A DNA stretch of 45,247 nucleotides. Origin: Didymodactylos carnosus (Eukaryota; Rotifera; Eurotatoria; Philodinida; Philodinidae). Position 1 is the stretch's first letter; every line of letters starts with the position of its first letter. The stretch covers positions 1 to 45,247 of the forward strand of contig CAJNOQ010000614.1 of the NCBI GenBank assembly GCA_905250885.1. Reading direction: 5' to 3'. Position numbers and translations under genes: made by a program. The notes below the pieces were generated by a model. That model searched no databases. It was not told the origin of the DNA and saw only the letters and a program-made list of their open reading frames with translations. This document shows, piece after piece, positions 14,101 to 26,500 of this stretch.

Positions 14101-16088
14101 TTTCTTTTTCTCCAGGTTTTTTTTTTCTTCTTCTTCTTCTTCTTTTAATATACACTGTTGCGCGTACGCATTTCGTCTATCTCAAAATGTACATCAGTTT
14201 TCATTCTTGACCTAACAAAATTATTGATCATCGTCATCATTTTTATTTTTTTTCTCTATCGAATATATCGACAGAATTCGTCTTCTTATAGTAAAGAGAT
14301 TCAAAAGTTTTTCTTTTCTTTCATTTTGTTTTTTACCGATAATTATCTTACAGAGTAAAAAAAAAAAAGTAAAACTTCACATCTATTTTCGATCTGTTTA
14401 GCAGTATTTTGTTCTGTTTACCGTATAAACATATACTCGTGGAGGCATTTTGTTCTTTCTTCTTCTTCTTTTCAAATATTGAACATGGTTCGTATTAATC
14501 AATCAATTACAATAAGCTTCAAAAAAAAAAAGTACGAGAGAGAAAGACGATTCAATAACAACATACAAAACAAAGTATTGTACCAAAATCATTGTGCAAT
14601 TAGTCCTTTCTTGACAAATTGACATCTGTTTCATATTCGAATAAAAAATAAAATGAAATAATTGAAAGAATAAATTGATTATTTAAGACTCATCTATAGT
14701 CTCAGTCTAGTTTTTAGTATGTACAAAGAAATTGATATCATATCATCAATATTCGACATGTGCCATCGTTATTTCAGAGTACATTACTTTCTTATTTGAA
14801 ATTTCTCAATCAAAATATTCAAAAACGAACATACCTCAAGAGTTAAACATTGCTGGATATTCATTTCACTAGAGTATATTCATTTATTATTCTCTGTACT
14901 TTAAAATAAAATTCTTTTGATCCCAGCTGTGATTGATATTACACATTTTTTTTTTCTTTTTACAAAATAAAAAGTCATTTCAGAACATCGTTCGAAAAAT
15001 GATGTAATATTGCTATTAAATATAAAAATTAAAAATAAAAAAAGATACAAATCATATGTTGTATTCAAGATGTTCTCTAGTGCTCTTCAATATCTTAATC
15101 ACAAACGTTTATTAGTATGTGTTCCGATACATTAAGTTATTATTTTATACACACATACAATTTTACGTATAAAAAATACGTAAAACAACACCAACACCTC
15201 AATCAATCTTGTAATATGAACAAAACTAAATAAACATTGAGTATGTATGAAGGATCTACACAAACTATTCCATAGAGAAGAAATCTTTTATATGAATTTT
15301 GTATTCATACAAAAATGAAAAGAAGAACTATCGACAAATAATTGCATGATATCAGAAATATGAAGACATGTTATTTTTTTTTTATATCAAAGTACACATA
15401 TACAAGACGTTTTCTTTTTTAAAGCGAAAATTAAATAGCAAAATAAGATGATTCAAGGCCAAAAAATAACAAATTTGCATTTACTTTTTTTTTTTATTTC
15501 ATTTAATCACCATACACCGTTGATATTACTGCTTTTCAGCCTATTATAACTTTTGTAATGAATACATATTTAAATAAAAATATCATTGCAATAGCCCACA
15601 AAAAGAAAACACTATTAATTTATTTTCTAAAAAGGCTTATTTAATTGAAGAGAGCATCGCTAGACTATCATTGCTGACAAGAAAACTTGATGATTCAACG
15701 TCAAAGAATTGTTATTCATCTTAAATTTGACATATCAGTCGAATAAAGTTTTTATACAATCATCAAGTTCCATAGAGTAATGAAATTTGTTCAAGCTAAT
15801 AAGCACATAACAACACACATAAAAGAGATAAAATATAAGCGAGAATTTTGTGTAAAAATCAGATTAAACAGAGAACAGTACCGTACGAGACATAGAATAA
15901 AACTCTACTTTTGTTTTGATGTCTATTAATAACTACGACGATTAATAGTAAATAAAAACTAAATAAAATACAAAAATATATAGGAGAAGTAGAAAAAACT
16001 GGAGGCTCTTTTTAAAATCAATAAATAATTAGTACATTCTACGAAAACAAGAAAAGGCTTTATTACATACCTTTCCTAAAACCACCAT
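2139..16088 (-). CDS. MYO7A: Class VII unconventional myosin (MYO7A/crinkled orthologue), 31 coding exons
   Basis: This is an actin motor with two MyTH4-FERM tail units that carries cargo in actin-rich protrusions. Exons (minus strand): 16088-16071, 11996-11883, 11820-11674, 11606-11422, 11285-11164, 11072-10930, 10433-10320, 10252-10247, 10179-10029, 9962-9886, 9818-9715, 9644-9455, 9395-9354, 9285-9154, 9033-8898, 8828-8584, 8519-8271, 8206-7700, 7568-6417, 6343-5356, 5269-4638, 4575-4361, 4306-4033, 3975-3945, 3884-3781, 3723-3605, 3533-3473, 2757-2641, 2574-2422, 2349-2299, 2231-2139. All are GT-AG and phase-consistent, giving 2,223 codons plus stop. Domains: motor about 60-725 (P-loop GESGSGKT 156-163, switch [21 protein letters not shown]), five IQ motifs about 740-870, a charged segment, MyTH4 about 1010-1245, FERM, SH3 about 1605-1670, MyTH4, FERM ending near 2210. 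The conserved [10 protein letters not shown] and [11 protein letters not shown] blocks are present. Asn/Ser-rich inserts sit in the first MyTH4. Domain order and length match MYO7A; the invertebrate gene is probably pro-orthologous to MYO7A and MYO7B. The short introns and the exon borders are firm; exon 1 and the 6-nt exon are inferences. Confidence 0.93.
2758..3472 (-). repeat. Long myosin intron 27 with degenerate repeats
   Basis: At 715 nt this is the third longest intron of the myosin gene; most others are near 65 nt. It holds at least three diverged copies of a motif pairing a Thr-loop-like word (GGTTCGAACTGAGGAG or variants, near 2970, 3185 and 3277) with an upstream A-rich stretch resembling ATAATCAAAA. 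The tRNA-like words have no acceptor stem or anticodon arm that I can fold around them, so I do not call tRNAs. Insertion of a small repeated element probably lengthened this intron. Confidence 0.4.
10247..10252 (-). CDS. Candidate 6-nt micro-exon of the myosin VII gene
   Basis: The 140-nt gap between exons coding YVYLNQ and [10 protein letters not shown] contains, on the minus strand, GAGTTTAG|ATCGAA|GTATGT. This is a good acceptor, two codons (Ile-Glu), and a good donor. The exon would split the gap into two introns of 67 and 66 nt, which match the usual intron size of this gene. All three exons are in phase 0, so the protein stays in frame with or without it. The site is in the motor domain, in a surface region where myosin VII proteins vary in length by one or two residues. 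Confidence 0.5.
11997..16070 (-). other. Giant first intron of the myosin VII gene
   Basis: This 4.07-kb intron separates an 18-nt first coding exon from exon 2. It is low-complexity AT-rich DNA with homopolymer runs and polypyrimidine tracts (for example CTT repeats near 14127-14145). I see no coding exon other than the alternative first exon at 13630-13668 and no clear transposon. Long first introns often hold enhancers, but no site can be named here by eye. Confidence 0.6.
13630..13668 (-). CDS. Possible alternative first coding exon of the myosin VII gene
   Basis: On the minus strand an ATG opens 13 codons ([13 protein letters not shown]) that end exactly at a strong donor, CAG|GTAAGC, in phase 0. 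Joined to exon 2 this gives YFLQ-GDHVW, which is compatible with the reading frame. The upstream exon at 16088-16071 (MVVLGK then GDHVW) matches family N-termini of the MVILQQ-GDHVW type better, so I take that one as the main start and this one as a possible alternative promoter product. Confidence 0.3.
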
Positions 16089-19000
16089 TCAGCATCGATC
16101 TAAAAATAAACAATTCTCATTGTCCAATATAGATGCACAGTTAGTTGCATATCAGTGAACATGAAATAAAAATTATCATATATTTTTTTTTTATACTTTT
16201 TTAGACATAGTATATTCTCCATCTAGAACTATTTTAGCGTATGTACTCAATAACTCAAACGTTAAAATCGATTGCTCAATCAGCTACACATCATCATTTT
16301 GTTCTGCTTATCCGTGGATTGTATAAACATCACTTACTTTCAAAGTATGCAAATTTATTTTTACTAGCCTATTGTTCATTATTTTACGTACGTATGATGA
16401 GTATTACAGTAGTCGTTGATAGAAAAAAAAAATTCGACAAATACTATGTAATCTTGGATATTTGAAAACCTTTCATTTAGGTTTTCAAAAATTCAAAAAT
16501 ATGCTTTTAAGTTCAAATGGACAAGCACTAATGAACTCAAAAAATTTCACATGAGTGCTGATGTGAGTACTCAAGTTTAAATATATTCATTAGAGAAGTG
16601 ACTGACGGACCGTTGGTTTTTATCTTTAAATGATCGTTATAATCTAAGAAATTGTAGCTTCCCGTTAGAGTTTTTGAAAATCTAGGCTATGTAGACCTAA
16701 TCAATGTATAAAGAAAAGATAGAAAAACGAATTTCTCTACAAACTTTTTGTGCGTTTGAATTCTTGTAGACAATGGTAATCAAAATGTTAAACGTCAAAC
16801 AAAAGTACAATGGTAAAAACACGTGAAATTGAAGCAAAACGTACACGCACACATAAATAATCCAGCAATATAGAGAACGTTTTTTGGATTATTTATTTCT
16901 ATTTTCTTTCACCACGTTAATGTGTAAATTCAACAGAAAAAAAAGAAAAAGTCTATGAATATGAATAAGTCTATACTTTTCTACTTCTTCTTCATCTTTT
17001 TATTTGAACAGAATCTCGTTTTTTCTTTTTTATCGTAAATTCAGTACTGACCATAACGTTTGTCTTAAACAAGAGAAAAGTGAGAAGGGAAAAAAAATCG
17101 TACACATAACTATGAAGTAGAAAAAAAATTCATTTTTTTGTCTTTGTATAATATATCATTGGTATTAGTATAATTATTCCTATAGAACCTTAAATGAATA
17201 ATCTATATCTATATTATGGGAACAAGAAAGATTTACTATAATGTAGTTCACATTCATGCATACACACCCACACAAATAGAGATGTAACGCAGACATATCA
17301 TGTCTGCTGATAACAATTGAATGACAAAGTTATTAAGTGAGTAATGTAAAAAGAAAGGTGTAAAACAATCTCTCAAAAAGAGTATGCGTTAAGAAACTAG
17401 ACAAAACGTATACTCTATCAGAATCAAAGAGCGTCTTTACTCCATTTGTGCTAACCGCTATCTTATATTTACAAATCTAATTTCAAACTTTACCGAAGAT
17501 ACATTAAAGATTCTAAGCGATAACTTAAAAATCTGTTTATACTACCATCAGTTTGTAGAAAGGGACAACGTATTTTTTATGAATAAATTGTAAACTAATT
17601 GACTTCAGCAAAGGTAGTCTTTTTGTCAACGTATACATAGTGTAGAGTATATTACATACTTTACAATAGACAAAATAATAACACTTTTATCATAAAAATA
17701 AGTTTTTTTCTATTACAAGAAAAAGTTTTTCTACTTCTTTTTGGCACTAACAATACGCATTAAAAACAAATTAGAGAATAGTCAAATGTTTTTTTTATAT
17801 TTTATTTTTTTGGACAGAAACAATTCTAATAGTGCGCTGTTTTATACTTTTCATTTACATACATAACAATATTACAAAAACATGAGAAAGTGCTTCAAAT
17901 CTCTTCAAAACAAGTTGTATATCTCAAATCTAAAAGTGTTGAGATCTATGCCTCGAAGAAGAAAAAGCACATTTTTAAGATACCTTTAATCATGACAACG
18001 GTTCAAGAATGTAATAAGAAGAATATCAGTTCTTCATGTAGCATTAATCACAATCGATGAACATTTTCACTGGGATAAATTTGAACTTTTGGTAAAAAAC
18101 CTTTAACAAAAACATTTAACAGTTTAACCAATTTAAAGTCAAGTTTTACTTTTCGTATGATCGTGATCTAGACAGCTCGAAATCAAAACGAGAAACGCAC
18201 AGATTCAAAAATTATTCTAGGTTTGCACAAAGTTGTGCAGATCGTATCGTTAGAGAGACAAGAGAGAAAATTTTATTAAAATTAGTATCACAGAAATAAA
18301 GGGGAATAATGTGATACAAACTATAATTGCTGATTCAACAATTCAGGAAGATACCGATTACTTTATACGAACGCTGCAACGTAAAGTATTGAAAATCGAC
18401 TTTATGTAGTATAGAGAAATCAATAGAAAAAACTAGAACAGTTTGAATCAGGGATTCCAGACCTTCTGATTTTTGGAACTTTTTCTACCTCCTTTCTGCT
18501 CTTTTCGTAAGGTCTACTGATTTTCTACCTCTTTTTCTCAGATTTTTCTGATTTTCGTGTTTTGGATCTGCGATTCCTGGTTTGAGTGCAAGAACCCTTT
18601 CTAAACTTGCGAACAACCAAAAATTAACTGAGAATTTTGTTTGCTGAATGTTCAGCATACGATTTTGCTGCAGTTGCACAAAAAATACTAATAAATTGAT
18701 CGAACTCGAAGGTAAAAGATGGACTACTTTATTAGCCAAAATTCAAGCCAACAGCTGTCAATACGTGACAGCGCTACTGCACTGTGATCTACCAAAGAGC
18801 AACTGATTCTGGTTAAGCATCCGAATATTATCGCAGTTTACAAGAGAAGAGATTTGTTACGAATTATCAACTTCAGTGCTTGATTAAAGTTGTATTATGT
18901 TGCTGTACACACTTAAAGCTGACAGAACATACTTGAGCATCGTGACTGCCAACGGATTATGTAGAATTTTTTAGAATCCCTACAGTACAGAATTTCTACG

Positions 19001-20514
19001 ATTTCTTAGTTTTCGTAAGATCACATAGGATCTTAACAAGATTATTTAAGCTGGATTATTTTACGTTTTGAAAGAGAAGTTTAACACATATCATTCGGGT
19101 AACCGTTGACTTGAAATCGTCAATTAAGCTTCTTGTTCAGTAAGGGTGCTGGACTGGGCAAAGCCGAGCAGTTATGCCTGACGAAAGAGATTGACATTAT
19201 AAAAGCATACCATAAAAATAATTTGAAATGATTGAAATAACTGTAGCCAAATTTACAGTCCGTCAAATACTGTAGAACCTGTCTACAGTGCTAGAAAGCG
19301 GAAATAATTTTTACCTTTTGACAAACTTAAAGGTCGCTTACTTTGTTTCAAAACTTCGTCAGTAGCCAATTTTGAAGGCGTAATATCCAGAAGCTTTAAA
19401 AGATCCGTCAGAACATTGTGAAGGAAAAAAAATAAATATTGTAGTTTTTTGTTAGAGACATTATGTGATTTGAATATAGAACTGATGCATAAAACAAAGT
19501 TCGTATTAACAACTATAAATTGGATACAAATTTACAAAAATTGCTGAAAGAATCACAATGAAATTCGACAAAAACAAAGAGTAGAAAATATTCTATTGAA
19601 AGCCCAAAAAAATATGTACAAGTGACAACAATTTAATAAGCACATTCTTTTTTTTGTTCTTCGTTCTTCTACTAAACTGAACAAAAGCTTGCCATTTTTA
19701 GTAGCATTTAGCATTTAAAAAATGATATTTCATTTGCGACTGTCTACAGTTTTAAAATAGCAGTTTTCTATCTACAGTGAGTTCGGAAAATACTGACTTA
19801 TCTTTATTTTTCGACTGTAATAGATATAAGAAATCAGAAAATTGGTACTCAGGTGAAAGAATCTTACTGTAAGATCTTATAAGATTCTTGTAGAAGATAT
19901 CTTGTTCTTATGATTTCGTCTGATTTCGTAAGTTTCTTGTATGATTTTTATAAGATTTTATAAGATGAATCTGTTTCTATGATCTTCCATAAGATTTCAT
20001 AAGATCTTGATCTGATTTTTTCACCTGGGTATGAGCAGGCGAAATAGTTACACATCAGAAGAGGTGTGTATACAAATCTAATATAAATTGCGGAGAAACA
20101 AGTCTAAAAAGAACCTGACGAAATGAGATACTTTCAATCTCTTCATGATATTTTTTTGATCGAACTACATTCAATTTACGGAAAGCTTCAGGGGCACTTC
20201 TGACTCTGTTTCTCTGTCAATTTTGCTTGCTCTGATTGTCTAAGGGTTTTTGTAAATTAAATGCGGTTCAACGAAAAAATGTCGTGAAGAGCTCAGAATC
20301 GTTTTTATGCACCTCTCCTGTCTCGGAACTCTTCTATCTACTCATACGACGTTTTCGATCTACGATTAAAGAAAAAAAAATCAAAATAACGGTGATCCGA
20401 TTATTTGTGTCCACTGTATATTTTTACACTACATTACTTAAGTTGAAGCTGTCCAACTCAATTCTTGAAATATTGCGCTTTATATAAAACTAATAAAAAA
20501 ATATAAAAAACGAA
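16089..20514. other. Intergenic region upstream of myosin VII
   Basis: This is 4.4 kb between the myosin start and the stop of the OTU-like gene, both on the minus strand. It should hold the myosin promoter and 5' UTR; TTTTTAG just before the ATG at 16088 suggests a further 5' UTR intron. Short hairpins occur, for example GAAAACCT/AGGTTTTC at 16464-16486 and GCAGACAT/ATGTCTGC near 17290. A TA-flanked MITE is listed separately. A weak pair of inverted ends near 18449 and 18583 may mark another short element. Open frames here look random. Confidence 0.5.
19848..20029. mobile_element. TA-flanked MITE with internal TTATAAGATT repeats
   Basis: The left end reads TA|CTCAGGTGAAAGAATC and the right end, on the other strand, TA|CCCAGGTGAAAAAATC. 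These are 16-nt inverted ends differing at two positions and flanked by TA on both sides, as Tc1/mariner-like elements leave. The 182-bp body is made largely of variants of TTATAAGATTT and TTCTTGTAT. It has no coding capacity. Confidence 0.65.
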
Positions 20515-23500
20515 TTACATTGGATAAGTCGAAGTTGTATAGTAGAATGCACCAGGGGGTACAGCTGCCATATTCGGTTGATGCATCATTGTATTATACA
20601 TGAATGTTGGTGGTGTCGGTTGTAGTGGCATATAAGATGCAGGTGTTCCATACGACATTGATGGTATACCTGAGTTTTGAACGATCATTGGTGTTGTTGT
20701 TGTTGTTGATGACGCATTTGTTGTCAGATTATTCATATTTTTAGATTTTGAATTTGAAGATGTTGCACGTGTCAAAGATGGTGACAGTTTGGCATCATTG
20801 TTGGATGTTTGCATCATTTGAGGCATATACTGTTGTGAAAAATAATTATTAAACGGATAAATCGTGTTCGGTAATGCAAATTGTGGATAAAACTGTGCAC
20901 CGGTATTTAAAAGAACTCTGTTATTAGGTTGTCTCATTGATGGTAGGCTATTGATAGTCGTTGGTATTGATGTTGGTGTACTTGGTAGACTAGTTTTTAT
21001 TGTTTGCTCATCGTCAACTTTGAATGATCGTATTTCGGGCTTTTCATCAAATGTCACGTTACGTTGTTTTTTTAACGTTTGTGGATGGCCTTTTAATACT
21101 GCTACATCGTAATGTCCATCACTTTTTTGACTAGAGATTAGTACAATATTAATACCTGGTCGAGCAATACGAATTGGTCGAATTATTTCCACAGGATTTC
21201 CATCACGAATTGCTCTTATAATGTGTATTGGTATACCGAATGCATCAGCCAATGCTTGGTTGACCAGAAAACACATATCTAATCGATAATAATTTTCTGA
21301 CCGAAAGTTTTCGATTTCGCGTTGAAAATCAAATGTTTTTGTATTGCTATTCGGATATTTATCCATCCACATTTTTCTATAATCATCATAATGTTTTTGC
21401 CAACTTTTAATACATAATTTTCTCAAATGTTTTGTAAAACGTTGATCTTGTGCATTTGTAATGTGTAATATTGAACATATGTGATCATTCAACCAATCGT
21501 TGATTTCCATTGTCAGTAATAATGATTTTGTTATGGCTTTAAAATGATTATTTTTTTCATTTGCTGATGTTGATTGAATTTCCAGTAAATCATACCCCAG
21601 ACGATCCAGGTTTTCCATCAATGTAAGGGCATGTAGACCTCTACAAAAAAAGAAGAAAGATTTTATTATTCTAGTGTCTCCCCCTGATCGATCTGCTAGT
21701 ACTCACCGTTCTTTTTTCTCTCTTTTTGGATTATTGACGTATTCTTCTAATAAATATAATAAACGTTGCCATTCTTTCGATAAGAGATCTTCTTGCTTCA
21801 AAACTTTCATTAAAATATGCCGATCACGTTGTAAAATGTCATTTTGACCCAGAACTTCCAATACACCATCTTTATCAATTAGATACGATTTGCGATTATT
21901 ATGAGTTGATGAAGGATCATTTGTTGTTTCACATGAGCTACTGGGTTTTTCCATTGAATCTATACAAAAGCAGAACAATTTAGTCAGTGACAAGAAACAT
22001 TAAAAAAAAATAATATATAATTTGTTTGCTTTAACCATCGAGAGTCCTTTCTCGAGCGTGGGCAGTTCTGCTACAATACTGACCAAAAGTAGAGATTCGC
22101 TATATCTCAATAGTCATTGGTGTTCATGGCTTGATATTCAGTGCAGTTATAGCGTGTACGATATGCTGATAAACTCGAGTCTGTTTTACTGAATGATTCG
22201 TGAGATATAAGCATTTCATTATATACTGTTTTTTATAGCAAAATACTAATACACTCTGACCGAAGACGGAGGAACTCTTTATTCTTGCACTAGAATGTAG
22301 TCATGACTCTTTTCTATTTACAATATAAATTTAATATGTTAGTATTCTAAAAAAGTTCGTTAACTCATTCTGGGAACAATATTTCGTGATGAAAGTTTCA
22401 TTAATTACTCTGCGGTGCCTGTAGATCATTCGCATGAAGTTTAATCCCTAATAATTGCCAGTAGGGTTTGATACCTTTTATTTGCTTTAAGAGGAAGAAA
22501 GAATATGCACCTTTCAGCTACTGTTGTCGATGTCGAGTACTGACTAGTCAGGCTTGATCCAGTAGTTAAATATCTTCTGTGCAGCTGAACAGTCTACAAA
22601 TAGAGGTAACTATCTCTTTGCTAATCCTCACTCACAGCTTTGAACAAAAGAAGTTGTATCGTCTAACTAATTCAGATCTCCATACGTACTTAGTAACCAC
22701 GTACTAGGGGTAGGACAGTTCCAGTTCATTTCTTTTGAACGGGAACTGGTACCAGTTCTTTTCAAAAAGTTAAAATTGAAATAAAACCGGTGAATCTACT
22801 TACATTGACTTTGTGTAGTGCGCCAGAGGTAGATGGTGTGTTTAGTCGACTAAACCAAGTCAATATAACCAGCTACATCGGTTCTATTTTATTTTGAACT
22901 ATAGAAAAGAACTGGTAACCAGTTTCCGTTCAACAGAAACTGAACTGGTGACCAGTTCTTTCTACCAGTTCTTAGGAACTGGAACTGTCCCATCCCTACC
23001 ACGTACCAGCTTCTTGAAAATTCAGACAAACTATAATTGTATGTCACAATATAGTCAGTATGCTATAGCACAGATAATCTTAGGCACATGAACCTCGTCG
23101 AAATTCTTTGAAGTACTTGACAAACAACATAACTATTAACCCAAGTTGCTCTGTTTGTTTTAGATTCTCTTAAATAAAAATGCTAACGGGTGCTCCATAA
23201 TAAATATGCCTCTTAGTGTTTTTAACATAATCTTTTCTCCTTTGAGGACAGAGAGCTAGCTGCTGCCTTTTTTAAAAGATTTGCAGTTTTACTCTCTGCA
23301 CACAATGGATTGAATATGTTTTTATGTATAGTGAAAATTAACGAATATAAATTAAATACTGTGATGATTAATTTTGATTACTTCCCAACCCAAAACATAA
23401 TGAAAAAAAATATTTTGGATACGTTGCCGTGCATAAAAGTGGAATCAACGTGTGTGCTCTAAGGTGCTGTCTTTCTTTTCATATATCATACATTTGCGTT

Positions 23501-26500
23501 AAATGTGTTTTTCTGACACAAGAAGCGATCTTATTAAAATTCACCGTAGAATGGGAAAATTTGGCCTTTTCGCGTTAGCACAGAGAAAGAAATGAAACTA
23601 TTCGACTTTTTCTGTTAGGGCGTAACAGAAGAACTATTTTACTTTAAAATAAAAAGCAAATTCGACGTCAAATGTTGGATTTTGGCTGAGTTATAAATAA
23701 TGCCTCAAAACTGCCGTTTGAAAGTGATCAATTTTTTGGCGAAATCGGAAAAAAGAAAAAGAATTTTCCCTCAACCGTTGGTGTTGATGTAGACTTTTGT
23801 ATCACCAGTTGATGAAGCTTTTTAAGGGCTACAGAAAGGGCATCTTCTCCGTGAAATAGAAAGGACTGAAACTGAAAAAGCAGTTTTTCGGGCTGGGAGT
23901 GATCAAGATTGAACCATCGCAGTATTTCATCTATATCCGTTAATTTTCACTGTACATAAAAATATGTTCAATGTATTATTTGTACACAATAAAACGGCAA
24001 ATCTTTTGAAAAAGGCTATTTTTATTTTAAAGAAATAGCCATCCGTAAAGGAAAAAAGGTTATGCTAAAAACACTGAGAGGCACATTTATTATGAAGCAC
24101 GCGTTATAACACGCTGTGCATATACTTTGTTTTTTCTATAAACAAAAGCATATGCGTACATTTGTAACAATCCTAAGAACTTCGAGTGTATAGCTGTCCC
24201 TTTCACAAAGTGATATACAATTATCGTTATTCCGCTGAGAAAGAACACATACCACTTTTTAGCTGACGATGTGAATCGACTACTTCATTTTGACTATCTT
24301 TACACATTGCTGTTGTTGTTTCACTTCGTTGTTGATCTTTTGGTCGTCGTAATTCAACATTAGTCAAATCATGGATATATTGCTTCTTCCTGGTGTCGTT
24401 CGAACGTTTAACATCTTTGTTTGATAGTGATGATGTTGAGAGTTTTCTATCATTCAAAGACGGAGAACAATTAAGGTGATTAAAATGATTGATTTTGTCA
24501 CTAACAAACAATTGTAATTGCTTTTTATCTCTTTGCACTATGTCTGTAGTGGAAATATAAATGTCTTCTTCTTCTTCGTCTTCTGCTTGTTGTGGATCTG
24601 TTGTGGTCGAATCATTTTCGGACAACAACCTTTTTACATCATCATATTGACGAATATCATTTTCTGACTCCTCATCAGTGAAATCATCATCAACATATCT
24701 GCTCTGTTGTTGCCGTGTGAGTGTATCGTGATCATAATGATGGGATCCAGTTTTAACTTTTGATACATTACTTTTCTGTCGATCAACTGTATTTTGTTGA
24801 TTAACGTCTCGTAATATAACCGTATCGTCGTCTGTTAACGAATTTGTAAAATCTATTTCTTCTGTACTATCGTCTACATCTTCCAATGTGACACTATTAT
24901 ATATGTTTCCTTTTTTAACTGCACTGTTTGATGACATATTCAAAGTGATTTTCGATCGTTGTCGATCTTTATACGGAATAAGATGGTCACGAGTATTTTC
25001 GGTTGCGCGTGGTATTTCCGAAGGCTGTCTTATGGAGGTCTGACTCTGAAACAATACAAAATTCGCTGAGGAATTAGAAATAACAGAGGAAAACTATTTA
25101 TCAGTGTCAAATTATAATCACATTTTTCTATGAAGAAACTTTTTCTCTTTCTATTGCTATCTTGGTTCTAAAATATCTTTGCGTATATTTACTAAATGAA
25201 TCATCTTGCATATCAGCATAATCAAGAAATTTTTCGATCAAAACAAACTGCAGATTCGGACTCTCCATAGCCGATTACGTTCTGCCTAATAAATTTTGGG
25301 GACTAAAGATTATCGCAACATTTTCAGAAATACCTCAATCGAAAGCTTTTTGCGTAGAAGGCAATCGACTATATAGTATCCGGATCTGCAGTCAGTGTTG
25401 GTCAAACAAGCTTTTAAAATTTCTCGATTATGTTAATATGTTTAACAACGTACGAATAATTACATAGCTCTAAGGGTTAAAAACATAAGTTAAAGTTTGT
25501 GACAGGAATCGAAAAAAATCGAAAAATGTTGAATGTCACTCACATAACACAATTTATAAAGTTAATCGTCTTTTGCAAAATCGAGAAAAGTAGCACTATA
25601 AACCCTTAGCTTACTTGATTATTAACAGGCCTGCTGTGTTTATTTTGTTGAGATAATGAAATTATATCTGATTCTGATAAATTTCTTGGTTGAGTATTCT
25701 GATATGTGTTATTTTCTATTAACTGCTGTTGTTGTTGCCTTCTTATAACTTCTGCAATAGGTGCTTGCCGTTTTACTGACGGAATGTTGGATGACTGTAG
25801 CGGAGTTTGTACAAGTGTCGAGTAATCCTTGATTTCAAGAGAAGGACGATGTTCGATATATCTATCACTTGAAGATGTGGCACCAATCTGAGTGGGTGCA
25901 AATAAATTATTCAACGACTGACCATTATTTCGATACACCTGTGGCTTTTTCGGTAAACTGCCGTTTTCAACTACTTTATTAAAAGCAGTGACAAATTTTT
26001 CTTTTGTTTTTGAAAAAAATTTGCTTTTTAAATCTCCTTTCTTCTCATTTGAATTTGTTGGCATAGTTGCTCCAACGTATGTATCGTTTGATCGTGTATT
26101 ACTGGCAGGAACAGATAGTTGACGATAATAGGTATTAGAATTCGTAGGTGGAGCAGCAGGTGGAAGTGAAATATCTGGAACTGGGGATGATGGATCAATG
26201 CTTTCATAAATCGGATCATCCATAGATGCTTTATTCGATGCAGAAGTTTTTTCACTCTGTTGGTTCACATTTGAATGTTGTGCATGACGATTTCCATTTA
26301 CTAATGATTCGTTTGAAGTGATCGTTCCAATCAAATTACGAAGAGAATCTAAACGAAGATCATATTTTACTGTTAGGATAATCTTCTACTTAAGAGCTAA
26401 CATTGTACAATTACTTACAATTTGGTACTGCACTATCGTAATGTTGAGTTGACTCATTTTTCAAGAGGATAATAATATCTTTGTTATTATCCATTGACGG

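Noticed and set aside
14158-14358. 66-codon plus-strand frame
   Set aside because: Phe/Ile-rich translation of T-rich intron DNA.
18485-18739. 84-codon minus-strand frame
   Set aside because: No motif; the sequence lies in a suspected short repeat and the reading frame appears accidental.
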